A stretch of 64,000 nt of DNA, taken from contig JAWQUS010000008.1 of NCBI GenBank assembly GCA_036365455.1, forward strand, positions 10,523,501-10,587,500. The letters run 5' to 3'. The position numbers and the translations under genes are program-made. The notes beneath the pieces are model-generated. The model had not been told where the DNA came from. It did not search any database and worked only from the letters and a program-made list of their open reading frames with translations. Positions within the stretch are counted from its first letter, which is position 1. Each line of letters opens with the position of its first letter. Origin of the DNA: Macrosoma leucophasiata. Taxonomy: Eukaryota > Arthropoda > Insecta > Lepidoptera > Hedylidae. Below, piece by piece: positions 13,401-28,400 of this stretch.

Positions 13401-16400
13401 GCACAATGCTATTGCAAAAAGCATGTCAGAGGACAGGTAAAATATAACCATATCTATATTTACTAATTCTGACCATAACTATTACGAAATCAAATTGTGT
13501 TTATAATTTTACACAAATAGAAATTACAAATTGCAAAACGACCATATGTGTCTTAATAAAACTCTAAGTAAAATACTTTGTAATGTAGAATTGTAGGTTA
13601 CTTATTATAAATACTTTGACTAGCGTTAAAGTTCCCTGTAAGTTTTTTACAATTATTGTGATAAGCTATCAAATAAAATATTTATATTTCAACTATAGGA
13701 TAGGTATTCAATTTACTGATTTTTATCCAGGCTTGCAACACCTGCAAAGAGGAATACTTCAATTTACAACCGAGCAATCCAGATGGATGCACAAAATGTT
13801 ACTGCTTCGGGAAAACGACAAGATGTAGTAGTTCTTACTTATCTTGGGCTGAGGTAACGTAAACATTATTTTTGACTTAAATTTATATCAGTACTACACT
13901 AATTTTTTTTATACATTTATTACAGATCAACGGAATGACTGATTGGTATTTAGTGAACGTTGAAGCTAATCGTACACTAAATATTTTCCCCCTTACTCTA
14001 CCCCCAAGCATGCTAAACGACTCTGTGATAGGCGCAGAATTAGTGAGTAATGAAGATGGTACTCAAAAAGTTGTATATTTTGGAGCACCAGACTACTATT
14101 TAGGTTAGTAACTATAAGTATCTATACAGTTTTCTAAGCATTTTGGGGTAATCCATAACCATAAGGGCAAATGCAGCGTCATTTTATAGTATCTAAAATA
14201 TCCTGTTAACCATCGAAGTTTTGTCAACGTTTTGGTCAAATTTAATGTTTTCTTCTAAAAGTAAGTAAAACGATTAAACTAAACATCAATCCTCGATAAA
14301 AGCAAATTATAAAAAGTGAAAAATCCGTAAATAACGTCAAGTAAATTTGATGAATGACAAGACATTTTCAAGAAAAGTAGGTTCATATTGTGAGAAAATA
14401 AGAAATCTAAGGTAAATATCATGATTAAAAAGAGCTAAAATTTAAAAAGGTCAGATGGTCCTAGAAAAAAAATGTCACAAATTGCGTTTTAAACGAATGC
14501 AACACATAACTTCTTCGACTCTTACGCTTATAATTTAATTTCAGGCAAACGTTTGACTTCTTACGGCGGCTATCTGACGTACTCAATATTCTACACGACC
14601 AGAGAAAACGGGCATGCTATAGCCGCCGCCGATGTCATTATTGGTGGACCAAACGGCTACATTGTCCATAACAGCGTCGAACAACCGCCGTCTTTAGTCA
14701 ACTGGATGCATAGCGTTAGGATGACTGAGGACGAATTCACAAATCTAGATGGCTCAGCTGTAACCCGTGACCAGTTCATGAACGTACTTGTTAACATCAA
14801 GAGTTTATACATCAGATCAACATATTGGCACGAAGCTGTCACAACAAGGTGATTATTACATGTTTTAATGTTCAAACAACAATTAAGAAATCAAGAGGTT
14901 GGCCCATAACCGAAGACACTTAAAAAAATAACAAAATTCGTAATGTAGTGACTGCGATTGCTCATGGCCATGTAAATAGCTAATCTGACGGACCCAAAAA
15001 ATTCAGGCACTGTTAAAGAGGTGCTTATTAGGAAAGACCAGTTGCCTATATTAAATGAACTTGAATCTGAATACCAATATACAGATAACTTATTCTTCTG
15101 AATATTATAGGTAAACTAAATATATAATAATGGTGATGCATCAATATTGATATCAATCCAAATTTTGATTTCGAATTATAATCCTAAATTTACTAGGGTA
15201 ACATGTCAATGGCTTATAATGGTTTCATCCGAAACAGAGCTTGAAAATATTGTGGATTAAATCATGCGAAGCGAGAAGAAAGAAGAAGAATCTTTTTGCT
15301 TATACATAATATGAAGATGACTTTATTGCTCTGTAGTTGAAATCACATTACATGCGACATATTTCGACATGATGATAAAGTTACAACTCAGTTTATTTTT
15401 AGGCTTATGGCTGTGACATTAGACGTCGGTGTAGAAGAGTATGCAGAAGGATTCAGACAAGCGTCGTCAGTGGAAGAATGCCAATGTCCAAAAGCGTATC
15501 GCGGTTTATCTTGTGAACAATGTGCGGAAGGATACTACAGGCTAAGCTCGGGTCCTCATGCAGGGTTCTGTGTCCCATGCCAATGTTATGGACATGCTAC
15601 CGAATGTGATGTTAATACTGGTATATGCTTGGTGAGTTATCCTGTCTATGTTATTAAATGGGGAGGGAAAGTTCCTATTAATACGATATAATAGCTTTAA
15701 CAGCTTATAAACTGGATATAATCAATGTACTCGAATGGTTAATTTACTTTTGCATTTGATATTAAGATGTTTCAGAATTGTATGGAGCCTAGGTCCGCTC
15801 TATAATCAGTATGCACAAAAATAATTATGTTGCCAGATTTTGTGTTCCAAGAGCTAGTGAACCCTTCGAGTATTGGAACGCCTGTATGCCTAGAAATTTT
15901 TGTAGGGATGAGTCATAATATGCTAAGTACGATAACCATCGCCTAGCAAGGATAAGCCCGTCACATTTCTTTGACGGGTTGATCCTTGCCACGAGATGGT
16001 TTTTGTACTTAGCATTTGTTTGATAACACATTGTTATGATTCATCCCTACAAAAATTTCTAGCCTTACAGGGCCAACGTTACACGGAGGGTTCAGTATCT
16101 CTCCTACTATTGGTACAATCAGTAATCCTCCAATCCTCAAAACATGAAGGAGGTAAAAATTGACATACCTACTTAACAAAAAGCAACTTTATTGTACATA
16201 CAAATTAATATTAGATTGGATCACAAAAACTTCCATTTAAAATATTAACTTTTAAGGCACACTATACAATGAGTGGGCCCAAAATCAAACAATTCCTTTA
16301 ATATACTGCCATACTTCAATTGTTTTTAATTTTAGAACTGTGCTGATAACACTATTGGAGATCACTGCCAGCAATGTATTCCCGGCTACCACGGCGATGC

Positions 16401-19400
16401 CACTATCGGAACACCTAGAGACTGCCTTATTTGCGCTTGTCCTATGCCCTTGCCATCTAACAAGTATGTTATTAACAATATCTACTTTTTTAAAGATTTC
16501 ATTAAGATAAATTTCAAAGCTAATTTACAGTGTTTAAAATTTATTTTTAACTGAAAAAAAAAACCAAAAGTTTAGCACGAGCTCTACCTTCCAACACTCG
16601 CATTTTTTTACCGACTGTATTAGGTACCGAGTAGTTAATAATTAACAGGTTCGAAAAATTTTGCAGTCTTTATATTGATCATCAGAACATAGGTACTTGT
16701 GTTTCGTAATAAACTATCGTATATTTACAGCTTTGCCATCGGCTGCGATCTGAGTGAAAACGGTTCACTTATATCATGCGATTGTAAACCTGGGTACGGT
16801 GGAGCGCGATGTGAATTCTGTGCCGCTGGGTATTATGGCGTACCTGAAGAAATTGGTCAGTATAACATTGTTAGTAGAGTAATCGTCTACTTATTGAAAC
16901 CATAAACGGATCGAATATTTGCGACCGTAAAAAATATCGTGATAATTACATAGAAACATAAGTTTGGCGAAAAAAATCATGAAATAGATGTGCATGTATG
17001 TTGAGCGCTGGGCGACGAGTGCGGCTCTTTTGCGCAACGTTATGTTAAATTTAAATAAAAGACACGTAAATCACGACTGTCGGTTATGTCGCCCCGACCG
17101 ATTATCCAAACATTGTATCGATGTAATAATTCCTCCGCCTTCGCACCTTACTTAATACCACCAAAAAGTCGCCGTACACTTCAGCGCACATTAAGGACAT
17201 CACTCAATATTCATGCCAATACCTATAAATACTCGTACATTTTGAAATACCAAAAGTTAATTAGGTGAAAAACTTTCATTCAATGCAAAGACCGATAGCG
17301 ATCTGTGAATATCAACCTGAAATTCAAATTATGTTTACATTTCTAACCACCCAGGCGATTATTGCAAACCGTGCAATTGTTCGGGCAACATCAACACAAA
17401 CGACCCGAGCTCATGCGACAGTATCTCCGGCGACTGCCTCAAGTGCGTCAACAACACGGCCGGCGCCGCTTGCAACCTCTGCGCGCCCGGCTTCTTCGGA
17501 GATGCTATATTCTCAAAGAATTGTACAGGTAACACTAACTTCGATTTTATATGTAGACTATTTTTGCAAGAAATGTAACTCTTTGGCCAACATCAATACC
17601 GACCACAACCTACAACTTTATCGACCCCTGCCTCAAATATATCTTTAATACGGCCACGTTTTTTTTACACAACGCTATCCATAATAACCACCTGCCGTCT
17701 AGAAGGAACTATTGGAATCAGAATCAGAAATTCATTCATTTTTCAATGTGATACGTCAAAAACAAACTACAAACAAATATACATGTAAAATTACAAATTA
17801 GAAAAATTATAAGTTGGGTAGTGTAAACTATCCTTTTTACACCCACTAAAACCCAGTGTTGAGATTCGTTCATCTTCATTCGTAGGTTAATTACACCAGT
17901 ATCTCAAACCTATTCCTAACTTCAAGATTTCTACCTACCAATAAGATTTGCATGGATTTATTTTTAACAGACTGCGAAAAAAGGAGGATGTGCTCAATTC
18001 GTCCGGATCTTAAATTAGACGTTTTTTATTCCACTCTGGACATAGCCAGTTTTTTTTTTAAGGTGGAATACGTTTCTTACGTAATGATGTTTCCAGCGTG
18101 CGTTTGCGACGACTACGGCATGGAACGTTGCGACCCAACGACCGGCACGTGTGTGTGTCGGGCTGGCGTGATCGGTGACAAGTGTGACCGCTGCGCGCCC
18201 GACCACTGGGGCCTCAACAGCGGTCAGGGCTGCACACCCTGCGACTGCGCCGTAGCTTCCGAGTCTACACAGTGCGATGACAACACTGGCCAGTGCAGGT
18301 ATCATCTTTTCAGCCAACACAATGTACAATGCTGGACAAAACGAGACCTCAACTACAGATAATTAAACGGGAAGATAATTATGTAATCTATATACATAAA
18401 AATTAATCACCGAAGAGTTCGTAAGCGCGTAACTCTCAAACGACTGCACCATATATTTGTTTTTCGCAGGAGTAATTTGTATAAAAATAATTTCAAAATC
18501 TCCGATTGCGGTACGACGTTTGTACGTTCAGCTATGTTATATATAAAAATAAGTCGGGTTTTCCTTCCTGATGCTATAACTTCAAAACGCACGAACCGTG
18601 GAAATCGGTTTTGCGTCGTTGGTCTCGGGCTCCGTGAGGTTTATAACAAAAAAATCAGGAAAAAATATTAATAAAACGACATCCACGCGAGCGAAGTTGA
18701 GGGCAACAGCTAGTTAGTCATAAAAATAACCTAAAATGTCAAAATTGATCAATTTTTATATGCACTTGCTTAGCTCGTAGTCTGGCAATTTCAAATGACA
18801 GCTCAAATCTTTGTCTGAAATCTGAAATTGGTCTGTGGCACCTACCTACTCTTCTTCCCAATTACTTATTCGTAGGCCCTCAACGAACGGTCCTTTTTTT
18901 AACCAGGTGAAAATGCGTTGCGCATACCCACCCTTGGGGAGAGGGGTGGGTTATGTGGGACTCCGGGAAAAGACATCTGTCTACCCCCTAAAAACCCCTG
19001 GTAGTTCCAACTCGTCCGCCATTAGTGGCGAGGTCACAGGAACGCTATCGCCCACATCCGGCCCCACCGGCGGCTGCTCGTTTCCGAGCCCTCCTGGGAG
19101 CCTCTCGGCTCCGACCAACACTAGTGGCGCGCGGAACACCTGCACGCTGCCAGCCCGGGACCTCTCCATTGGGGCGACGGACATCCCCTAGTCCGGTGCC
19201 CGAAAGTCCCTGTCCCGATCACTTACAACGCCGGACAAGACGCCCGGGTGGAGGAGACCAGGGGCACACGATTCGACCCCGGGGGAGTGGGAGTGACAGG
19301 GACGAACTGACCCTCAACTGCCCGCCGCCCCCTCCCCCCCGGCCCCACCACGACCCTTTCTGACGGCGGGACCACCGCTACGCGGCTGGGGATAGGGTGC

Positions 19401-22400
19401 AGGGCCAGCGACATACCCGTACACCTCTTCCCCAGTTGCCTTCCCACCACGTCCCCATCTGACGGCGGGACCATCGCTAGGCGGTTTGTAATACGGTGCA
19501 GGGCCAACGACATACCTTTTCCACAGCCGTCTCCTCACCACAGCAGCGAGTGGCAAGCAGACGGGCCACGCCAAACGCCGCTCACTCTGTGGGTTCTTCT
19601 TGGCTTCGCCGGTGGGAACCCTCGGGGGGTCAACGAACGGTCCTGGTCTGACCTGACCCAACGGCTACCTGACATCTTCACTATGTAGTACATTGCTGTT
19701 TTCTTAATCACATTACGTCAAAACAACAATGTTGATGACAACTAAGTTAGAAAATTCGATCATATTATAAGTCGTAGCGGGTGGTTCTTTACGGTGACAT
19801 ATAAGTTTGTACAAAAATTCTGTAGGTAATTTTACCTATAACCTATACCTTATTTTTATATATAAAATAAATATTCAAATTCCAGATGTGCAAAAGGCGT
19901 GACCGGAAAACATTGCGACCAATGTGCTGCAGGCTACTGGAATTATACTAAAGATGGATGTGATCGTTAGTATTGCTTTCGAAACGGAACTTTATATTTA
20001 TTAACCTAAACTAAATGCAGTGTTTTACATAATTTCTTTACCCGCGGTGTTGGCGTGAAATGTAAGAATACGGACGGAAATTACTTTGAAGAGTCTTCTT
20101 CAGTAGGTATTATTAAAATGGTAATAATGAAAATTACTGACTTGTTTCAGATTGCAACTGCAAGAAAGGTTATTCTGTTGGATTCAGATGCAATGCTACC
20201 GGACAGTGCGAATGCTTACCAGGAGTAATCGGAGAGAAATGTGATCGCTGCCCTGAAAGGTGAAATATTGAATAGAAGACAAACTTCACTCTCTGTGCGC
20301 ATGATTTGGGAAACGTTACAATTAGGCGTTTTTCTTTTAATGTTACAAACAATAACGAGATACGACTGTCTCTTTGCCTATTTATCCTTTTAAAATACTT
20401 AGCAAGACATGATAATTGCTAGGTTACTTTGATAGCGACATTTTGAACTACATTTATAATAAAGTGCTTCAATTTTATAGGTGGGTGCTGCTTCCAAACG
20501 AAGGTTGCTTAGAATGCGACACATGTACAGACGCTCTAATCTTTACTGTACAAGACATGCGTGATCTTCTTTCCAACGAAACCCTCGAGTTTAAGGTAAA
20601 ATATACAAAATCTTTTATAATTCGGCACCAACCATAAAATAATTTTCTCAAATTTTTATTCCATTCGATTTATTTTTAGGACAAAGCAGATTCTTTCTTC
20701 ACTACTCAACGGTTGAACTACATTGCGAACCAAACAGAGTTACTACGCCCTAAAGTATCTGAGCTGAAAAACGTAGACCTAGCAGATGTTACAGCTGATG
20801 TTAAAGCAGTAGAAATGAGTGCCAAGAATCTTTTAAGATCAGTGAGTATTTTTCAGTTATCCTGCATGATTTTCAATGAATACTCTCTTATATTTTTCCG
20901 TTTTATTTAGCTAAATATTAAATACTTCAATAATATATACATGTTTTAACATTTAAATATTACACAAATACATTATAGGCTGAGTTTGCTGCAACAGATA
21001 GTGATAAACAAATAAGTAGAGCAGCAACCCTTGCAACGGACGCATCCAAAGTTCTAGACTCTGTAAGAGAAAACGCCGAAAAGGCCAAAAATGTTGTTAC
21101 TCATGTTTCTGAACTAGCAACTGGCCTAGAGCTTAGTCAGCAGCCTAAAGTAGATAGTGCTTTGGCTGAAGCAAGACAGATAAAAAGTGACATTGCAGGT
21201 AAGTAAGAATATTCTTAAAATTATTTTTGTTACCTTAGAGACGATTATTCAATGCTTAATTTGATTGTAGCAAAAGATTTAGTGCCTAAGAATCAACAAG
21301 CATTCAGTGCCTTCACAAACGCAACGGTGCAAATCGAAAGAATGAACCTCTTCGTGTTACCCGTCAATGAACAAGCCAGGGTAAGAGTAAATTGTTTTCA
21401 ATTCTTTAATTTGAATAGTAATGTAGAATAAAATTTGATTATTTTATTTTATGTTTCAGAAATTTGACTCTTTGGTAAATGCTACACGAGAACTGAAAAA
21501 TAAATCAGGAGAAATGTTACAATACACCGATCTAGCTCAAAAAACAGCTTCAGAAGCTGAAAAGCTCAATACCAAGAACAGGTAATAATACACCTAATTG
21601 TTTTATATTATTTCGCATTAACACATGCTTGTGAAATATATTTTATTTAAAGAAAAATGGAAAGAAAAATTTGACTTCAGTAGCTCAATTGGAAGAGCGG
21701 CTGGACTAGATTCCCAATAGGCCGCGAGTTCGAGTCTCGCCTGATGTCAAATTTTTCATTCCATTTTTCTTTAAATAAAATATAGTTCACAAGCATGTGT
21801 TAATGCGAAATAATATAAAACAATTATTAAGGGTAAAAGCGACTTCTTTACGATATTCAATAAACTGCAAAGTCTATTATATCGGTTGCCTAACTAGCAT
21901 AGTTGGCAATAGATGGCGCTGCTGCTACCATAAAGCAATGCAATAAATGTGAAAGAAAGATTTGACAAATCGGGCAGGACTTCAGTATTGGAAGAGCGGC
22001 TGGACTAGATTCCCAGTAGGCCGCGAGTTCGAGTCTCGTCTGAAGTCAAATTTTTCTTTCCATTTTTCTTTAAATAAAAAATAATACACCTACCTATAAT
22101 AAAATGTTGGTGTGTAATTTGTCAAATACAATTTAGGATGCCTGTTGGATACCTCGATAACTCTGTGACTTAGACAAAGGATAAAATTCTTGGGCTCTGA
22201 AGAACTTACCCCGCCACGTTGTCTTGATTCGTCCTGGTTGTCCCGGGACGCTAGAACTTCAGTTATTCGCCTTTTATACTCGAGAAATCTTCATGTGTTT
22301 TTAAAATGTGTGATCACAACACTACACAATTATTATGCTGTTTTACTATTTATTTAGAATTTTCTTTGCGGACGGAGACGAACCATCACCGGTGATGGTT

Positions 22401-25400
22401 TTTAGAGAGAGCCATCTTGCGGGCGTCGGGCGAAGTTTTGTTTACGTCGATTTGTCCGACGTATTTTGTGGCTGGAATCTTAAAAATGAGGCCAAGATCC
22501 TACAATGCCTTTTCATTTACCTTTGTGACACCAACGTGGTGTTTCAATAATATGAGCACCTTTAGATTATTGTTTGAAATTCGCTTCAGATGCTGCAAGA
22601 TTGCATGGTCGTAATAATATGAGTTTAAACATGTACCTTAGTAACTCCAACATTTTGAAAAATAAAAGTAGAAGCATATTTTACCTATTTTAAAAAAATC
22701 CCCGAAAAAAGCCTTACTTATTTTGTTTTGTTGTGTTTTATACATTAGATACTATAATTTATTTCACACATGTATGGCATATTTCTAAGGGGTACTTCGC
22801 TTACATCTTATAATACTTGGCGTGTTTATTATATTTTTACAGACAGTCGAAGTTTGGCAACAAAGTTCTCTCAGTCACTAAGCTGAATAGCGCTGCACTA
22901 AAAGACTTGATAGACACAGCTATGGACATCAACAATGCGTCATCCTACAACATTGTGGCCGGTGGCGTAGTTAGAAACTCCACTGATGCTCTGGCAGAAA
23001 TTAACAACGTAAATGGGCAAATGGAAGATAGACTACGACTGTTGTTAGATGAAATACCAGAGTTGAAGAATTTGACTTACGGTGCACTACATCACGCTAG
23101 AAATTTGAGAGACCGCGTGAGTTACATATTTCTATCGAACTTCCTAGTTTTACTTTACATGACCATCGTGTAAATATTTGAATAATCTATCTATACATGT
23201 TTTCTGATTAATGTTTCAAAATGTAGCCTGAAAATATAGTGTCTCCCAACAGGCAGAGAAATTACGCGCTTTGGCTGAAAGAGAAAATAACAACACTCGC
23301 ACCCAACATGCATATAGTGCAGCTTCCGCGTATTCCTCCATCGTTCAAGAGATTGCCGATGCAAGGGAAGCTGCTGATGATGCGGAAGAGGCTATAGCTA
23401 CTGCAACCGAAAAAGTACGTACCAAAGTAAAATATGCTATTACATTTTATTAAATTTATATTATACATTAATCCCCTTATACATAAACGTACATTAGATA
23501 CGTTTTAGCTATAGAATGCTTTGTCTTTGTCAATTGCATTGTCAAATGTGCAAGATAGAAAAAGACAAAGGAGAGATTAGCAATACTTTAGTTAAAATAC
23601 GTTTATGAATAAGGGGGTTAGAAATTAATTAAATAATCAGCTGTAATGTATATATATGTAAACCATTGTTGTTTAGAACAACCTGCTGAACGAAAATGTA
23701 TCACCAGCTCGTAATCGTTCATCCGAACTCCGAGAACGTGCGGCGAAGGCACTACAGATAGTAGAAGAGATGCTTCGACCAAATCTTACCCATGCAGAAA
23801 AAGCGTTGCATAACGCGTCAATTACATTCGGAAATGCTGACGATGTAAACAATGCCATACAACTGTAAGTTTTAATTAATACTCTTTCATTATTTTATTA
23901 ATAAAGTTAGATTAGCCAAATAGTATTTAATTTATATTTTATCTTTGTCAAATAAATTGGCAATTGCATTCAATTGAAAATACATTAATGTTAACTACTT
24001 TATGCCAAATTTTAAGATTAAAAGACGACGTATAATTCGGTGATAATTTTCCAGATCACTCCCATCACCTCCACAAACTTTACTCCAAGACGAGACACAG
24101 AAAGCGGACAATGTTGGTAGGACAGTGAAAAACACAAAAGACATCATGTCTTCACTTGGAAATGATTTGTCAGCCAGCAAAGAATGGGCTCAGACGTTGC
24201 CTAAACTCGCTGATGATGCACAAAAAATGACTTCAAACGTTGACAATTTAGGTAGAAACAGTAGAAATTAAACTTAATATAAAAAAATAACTTATGATTA
24301 ATGATTAGTTAATATTTAAACAACCAATCAACCATGTCCTTATGTAAAAATAAAGCCATTATTTTACAGTGAACGACATAAATCAAATGAATGAGACGAT
24401 ATCATCAACGTATCGCATGGTAAAAATGAAACAGGAAAGCTTAGAAGACCGTCGGAAAGAAGCAGATGAGAAATTACAGAAATTGAAAGAACTAGTTGAA
24501 CAGGTCAATTACAATCTATAATTTTTCCATCTGAATTTCTGAATTATCCCATTTTGAATGAATATTCTATATTTTCATTTTTATACTCACAGGCTCGAAC
24601 AGTAGCTAACCGCATTCAAGTGGGTGTTTCTTTCGATCGCTTGTCAACCCTCCAACCACGTCTACCTGATTCAGTGGATGAAATGTCCACTTCGACACAT
24701 GTATCGGCTTACTTCCGTACGAAAGAAAAGAATGGCTTCTTATTGTATCTCGGCAATCCTAAAGATACCATGCTCAGGCGAACGAAATCCGTAAGTTAAT
24801 TTTATTTCAAATAACTTATACGTATGGTTTGAGAAACAATGCTTCCAAAAATACATAAGATTTACATTTTAAATTGGATCAGTTATAAAAGTATCATTGT
24901 GCTTTTAGGACGACTTCATGGTATTAGGAATACAAAACGGCTACCCATATTTGGTAATCGATATCGGCGATAGTGCAGAATCAGGAAGGGAACCGGCCAG
25001 AATAGAGTGTGATAAACTTGTCGATGATTATAGATGGTATCAAGTCATTGTGGACCGGTAAGAAAAATATTATTTCCCATTCCTAAAAATTCTCAGACCA
25101 CATCAGAAATTAAATATTTAATTGTTACTGTAAATTATGAGTTGCCTGATCTAATAATAATTTTTACCAGAGTTGGGCGCAACATCAAACTGTCGATTCG
25201 TGAAAGTTTAGAAAACGGTACTGAACATGTAAGTTCTAAAGAAGCAACTCTACCTGGACAACATACTATATTCAATTTAGATAGAGAAAAATCTAAATTG
25301 TATGTCGGAGGTGTTCCCTCTGACGCCAAACTGCAAGGCGTCAGTTTCCCGGCATTTGAAGGTCAAATCGAAGAATTAATGATCGGTGATACTCCTGTTG

Positions 25401-28400
25401 GACTTTGGAACTTTGTCAAAGCAGCTAACTTGAAAGGAGCCAGACAAAGGTATTAATTTGAACATTATTTTATTGTGATTATTGAAGAAAACAATCTAAA
25501 ACGCGTTTTCTTGGTTACAGAAATAAATTAATAACATCGCAATCGGGACCTCAAGAATACAGATTCAATGGACGTTCTCATGTTACTATGCCAGGTCGAG
25601 GTTATCTTGGATCTCAAAAGAACCAAGTGCTATTATTCTTCAGGACTTACGCTCCCGATGGCTTGCTATATTTAGTTGGCGATAATAAACACTTCTTCTC
25701 GGTGCAGATGCAAGATGGACGAGTATATTTACAGGTAATATTATAAAAAGTCTCTAAAACTGAGGATAAAATATTCTTACCGCATTTTTTTTTTATATTA
25801 ACAAATATTTTAACAGGTTTCGCTTGGTAACCCAGATGATTTGGTAATAATAGGCACATCAAAAACTTATAACGACGGCAAATGGCACAAACTAGACGCG
25901 GGACGCTATTTAAGTAGCTGTTCTCTGAAAGTTGACAATGAAATATTGAAGATGGTATCGTCTTCTGAAATAAAGGAAATTCCATCACTAGATACAATGA
26001 ATTTCGGAGGCAACAATAAGGGTATTATACAAGTAACAGATAAAGGATTTGATGGGTGTATTAGACAGATTAGTATTGATGGAATCAACATAGATCTGAG
26101 CGATAATCTTGAATCGATTGGAATGGCTTACGGGTGTCAAGTAAGTTGAATACATATATCCATCCCCTTAATATTCTTCCATCATAACATTTCCTGTAAC
26201 AATTTGTTTATTTCTTCAGTTCGCATCTCTCGTATCATTGTCTGGCGAGGACAGCTACTTGCGTTATGTGGATATCACGTCAGAAAATCTGCAGCTGACA
26301 CTCAAATTTAAAACTTCTAAGCCTGATGGACTTCTATTTGTTTATGTCAGTAGAACACAAACAACTTCACAACCAGACAGTATCTCTTTGTCACTTTTAA
26401 AGGGTAAGTCCACTAAGTTTACTCTAATTAAAGATCTTTGCGGAAGACGACTCGGTTAGTCCAACGGTGTGAGACGACCGTTTGATCCGAAGGGTCTCAG
26501 GTTCAATCCTCGCACCGGGCAATTATTTGTATGCCCTACAGATATTTGTGTAGGGTCTGAGTGTTTGTGTATGTGTTGTGTACAACCGCATCCACGACAC
26601 AGATTTGTACCCAGTGTAAACATGTGAATGAATGAAAAATCTCTAGTCAGTACGTTAAAACTGTCAGAGCATGAAATTTAAAATGCCTCAGTAGCCTAGT
26701 AGTAGTAGCAGGTTACTACTTCTACGCTGGGGTAAATTCCCGGTTCGGGGCTATCACAGATAACGGTGTAAAATCCTTTATCTCTGGTTCTATTGAGATT
26801 TTTCTATTTTTTTAAGAAGTTTCCCAGTACCTGTGTGCCTGCTAATGTGCCCAGAGATGTCAACCGGCGCGACACCTGTTACATGTGCCAAAACTTAACC
26901 GACTAATCGAGGGGGGTTGCATCTATGCTTGCATTTACCTCTGCATACCCCTTCAGAAATTACAGGCGTGAAGTAACTACGATATTATTATTCGAAATTG
27001 AGTGACTTAATTTATAATTATCAGAAAATCGTATGAGTTTGCTTTATTGAATAAATTCTAACATTTTACAGGTAAATTGGTGCTTATGAGCCAGCAAGAG
27101 CAATTGGACACTGGTTTAAGTACGTATAATGACTCTCAATGGCACGTGGTTACTGTCACACATAACAACAAAGCATTGCGACTTGTTGTCGACGACTACG
27201 ACTACTTCAGGTACCGTTTATTCATTGTCATTTGTCTTATAGGTACCAGAACGTATCTTGAGTGAGCCTTAAAAGGCTATTACACGACACGGTCCGGCAC
27301 AAAGGGTGGGCGTGGCCTCGCGCCGGGTTGCCGCTTATTACACTATCCGGTCGACAGCGCTCTAACTCAATCACAGTACAAATACACGGGCTGCTCCGGT
27401 CACCCTAATTAGGACCCTAACTCCCTAAATGTTATTACACTACCCTGACCCTTGCTATCGTACCCTGAATACCGTGCCGTATAATAAGTCCTTTACATGA
27501 CCGAGTGGGGATCGCATTGCGCATGTCTCACTTATGTTAAAACAAAATGCTCAGCGATAGGTCGAGGGGCAAGTATAGGGAGAGCCAAGAACCATTCAAC
27601 CAAACCAATCCAAAGTCCTGCGATGAACCAATGATTGTTTCGATATGATTTCTTTCTTTCATTGAAATCATTAAAAAAAATGTTATGAACTGCCTTTTGG
27701 CCGCATCTTCTTACGAACACAATGATAATTCCTATTCGAATGTGGATTCTAGGAAATTATTACGTATAGCGTTAGCTCCTATACACTCCCTCGAGGAACA
27801 TGTCTTTTCAGATTTCCACGACCAGTAGTTTCAGTTATGCTTTGTCTGTCAGCCACTCAGTCAGTTACAGAATAATTTTATAGGTCGGAGACAAATATTA
27901 TACAAGTAGATTATACAAGTAGATCAATGACCCTTGAATACCTCTTACAGAGCTATCAAGTAATGGAAAAGATATGCCAGATAACACCACGTTCATGTTG
28001 TCTGGACTCTTTAAAGCGATACACATAATAACATATGGATTTATGACCGTTTAATCCAGTAACAGCTATATTATGATCAACAGCACGGACACAGCACCAG
28101 CACCACTCCATATACTGGATGGGGTATTGTTCGTGGGTGGAGTTCAACCCAACTACGTGGTGGGAGGCAAAGTGGGCTCTAAGTCATCGTTCCAAGGTTG
28201 CATAGCAGACGCCACACTCAACAGTCGCGTGCTAAACCTACTAGAGCCGTTCAGCAACAAAAGCGTTATATTTGGAAGATGTGGTACTACTACCACAACC
28301 GGCGGAGTACCACCAGGTAATGTCATCTAAATTTCAATTCAAAATTAATTCAATTTATCTATATCTATACTAATATTATAAAGAGGGAAAGATCCGATCA

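Noticed and set aside
17970..18030. Possible extra LanA exon after tttttaacag (reading DCEKRRMC)
   Set aside because: The sequence is a copy of a dispersed repeat, and exon 30 at 18097 continues exon 29 in the correct phase without it.
18835..19661. Several 100+ codon frames on both strands in the GC-rich block
   Set aside because: High GC lengthens chance frames; the block is a retroposon with a poly(A)-like end and target duplication, and no frame shows a known domain.
21674..22047. Two functional tRNA genes
   Set aside because: The anticodon arms are malformed, the second copy has a D-arm deletion, and both lie in a duplicated mobile unit.
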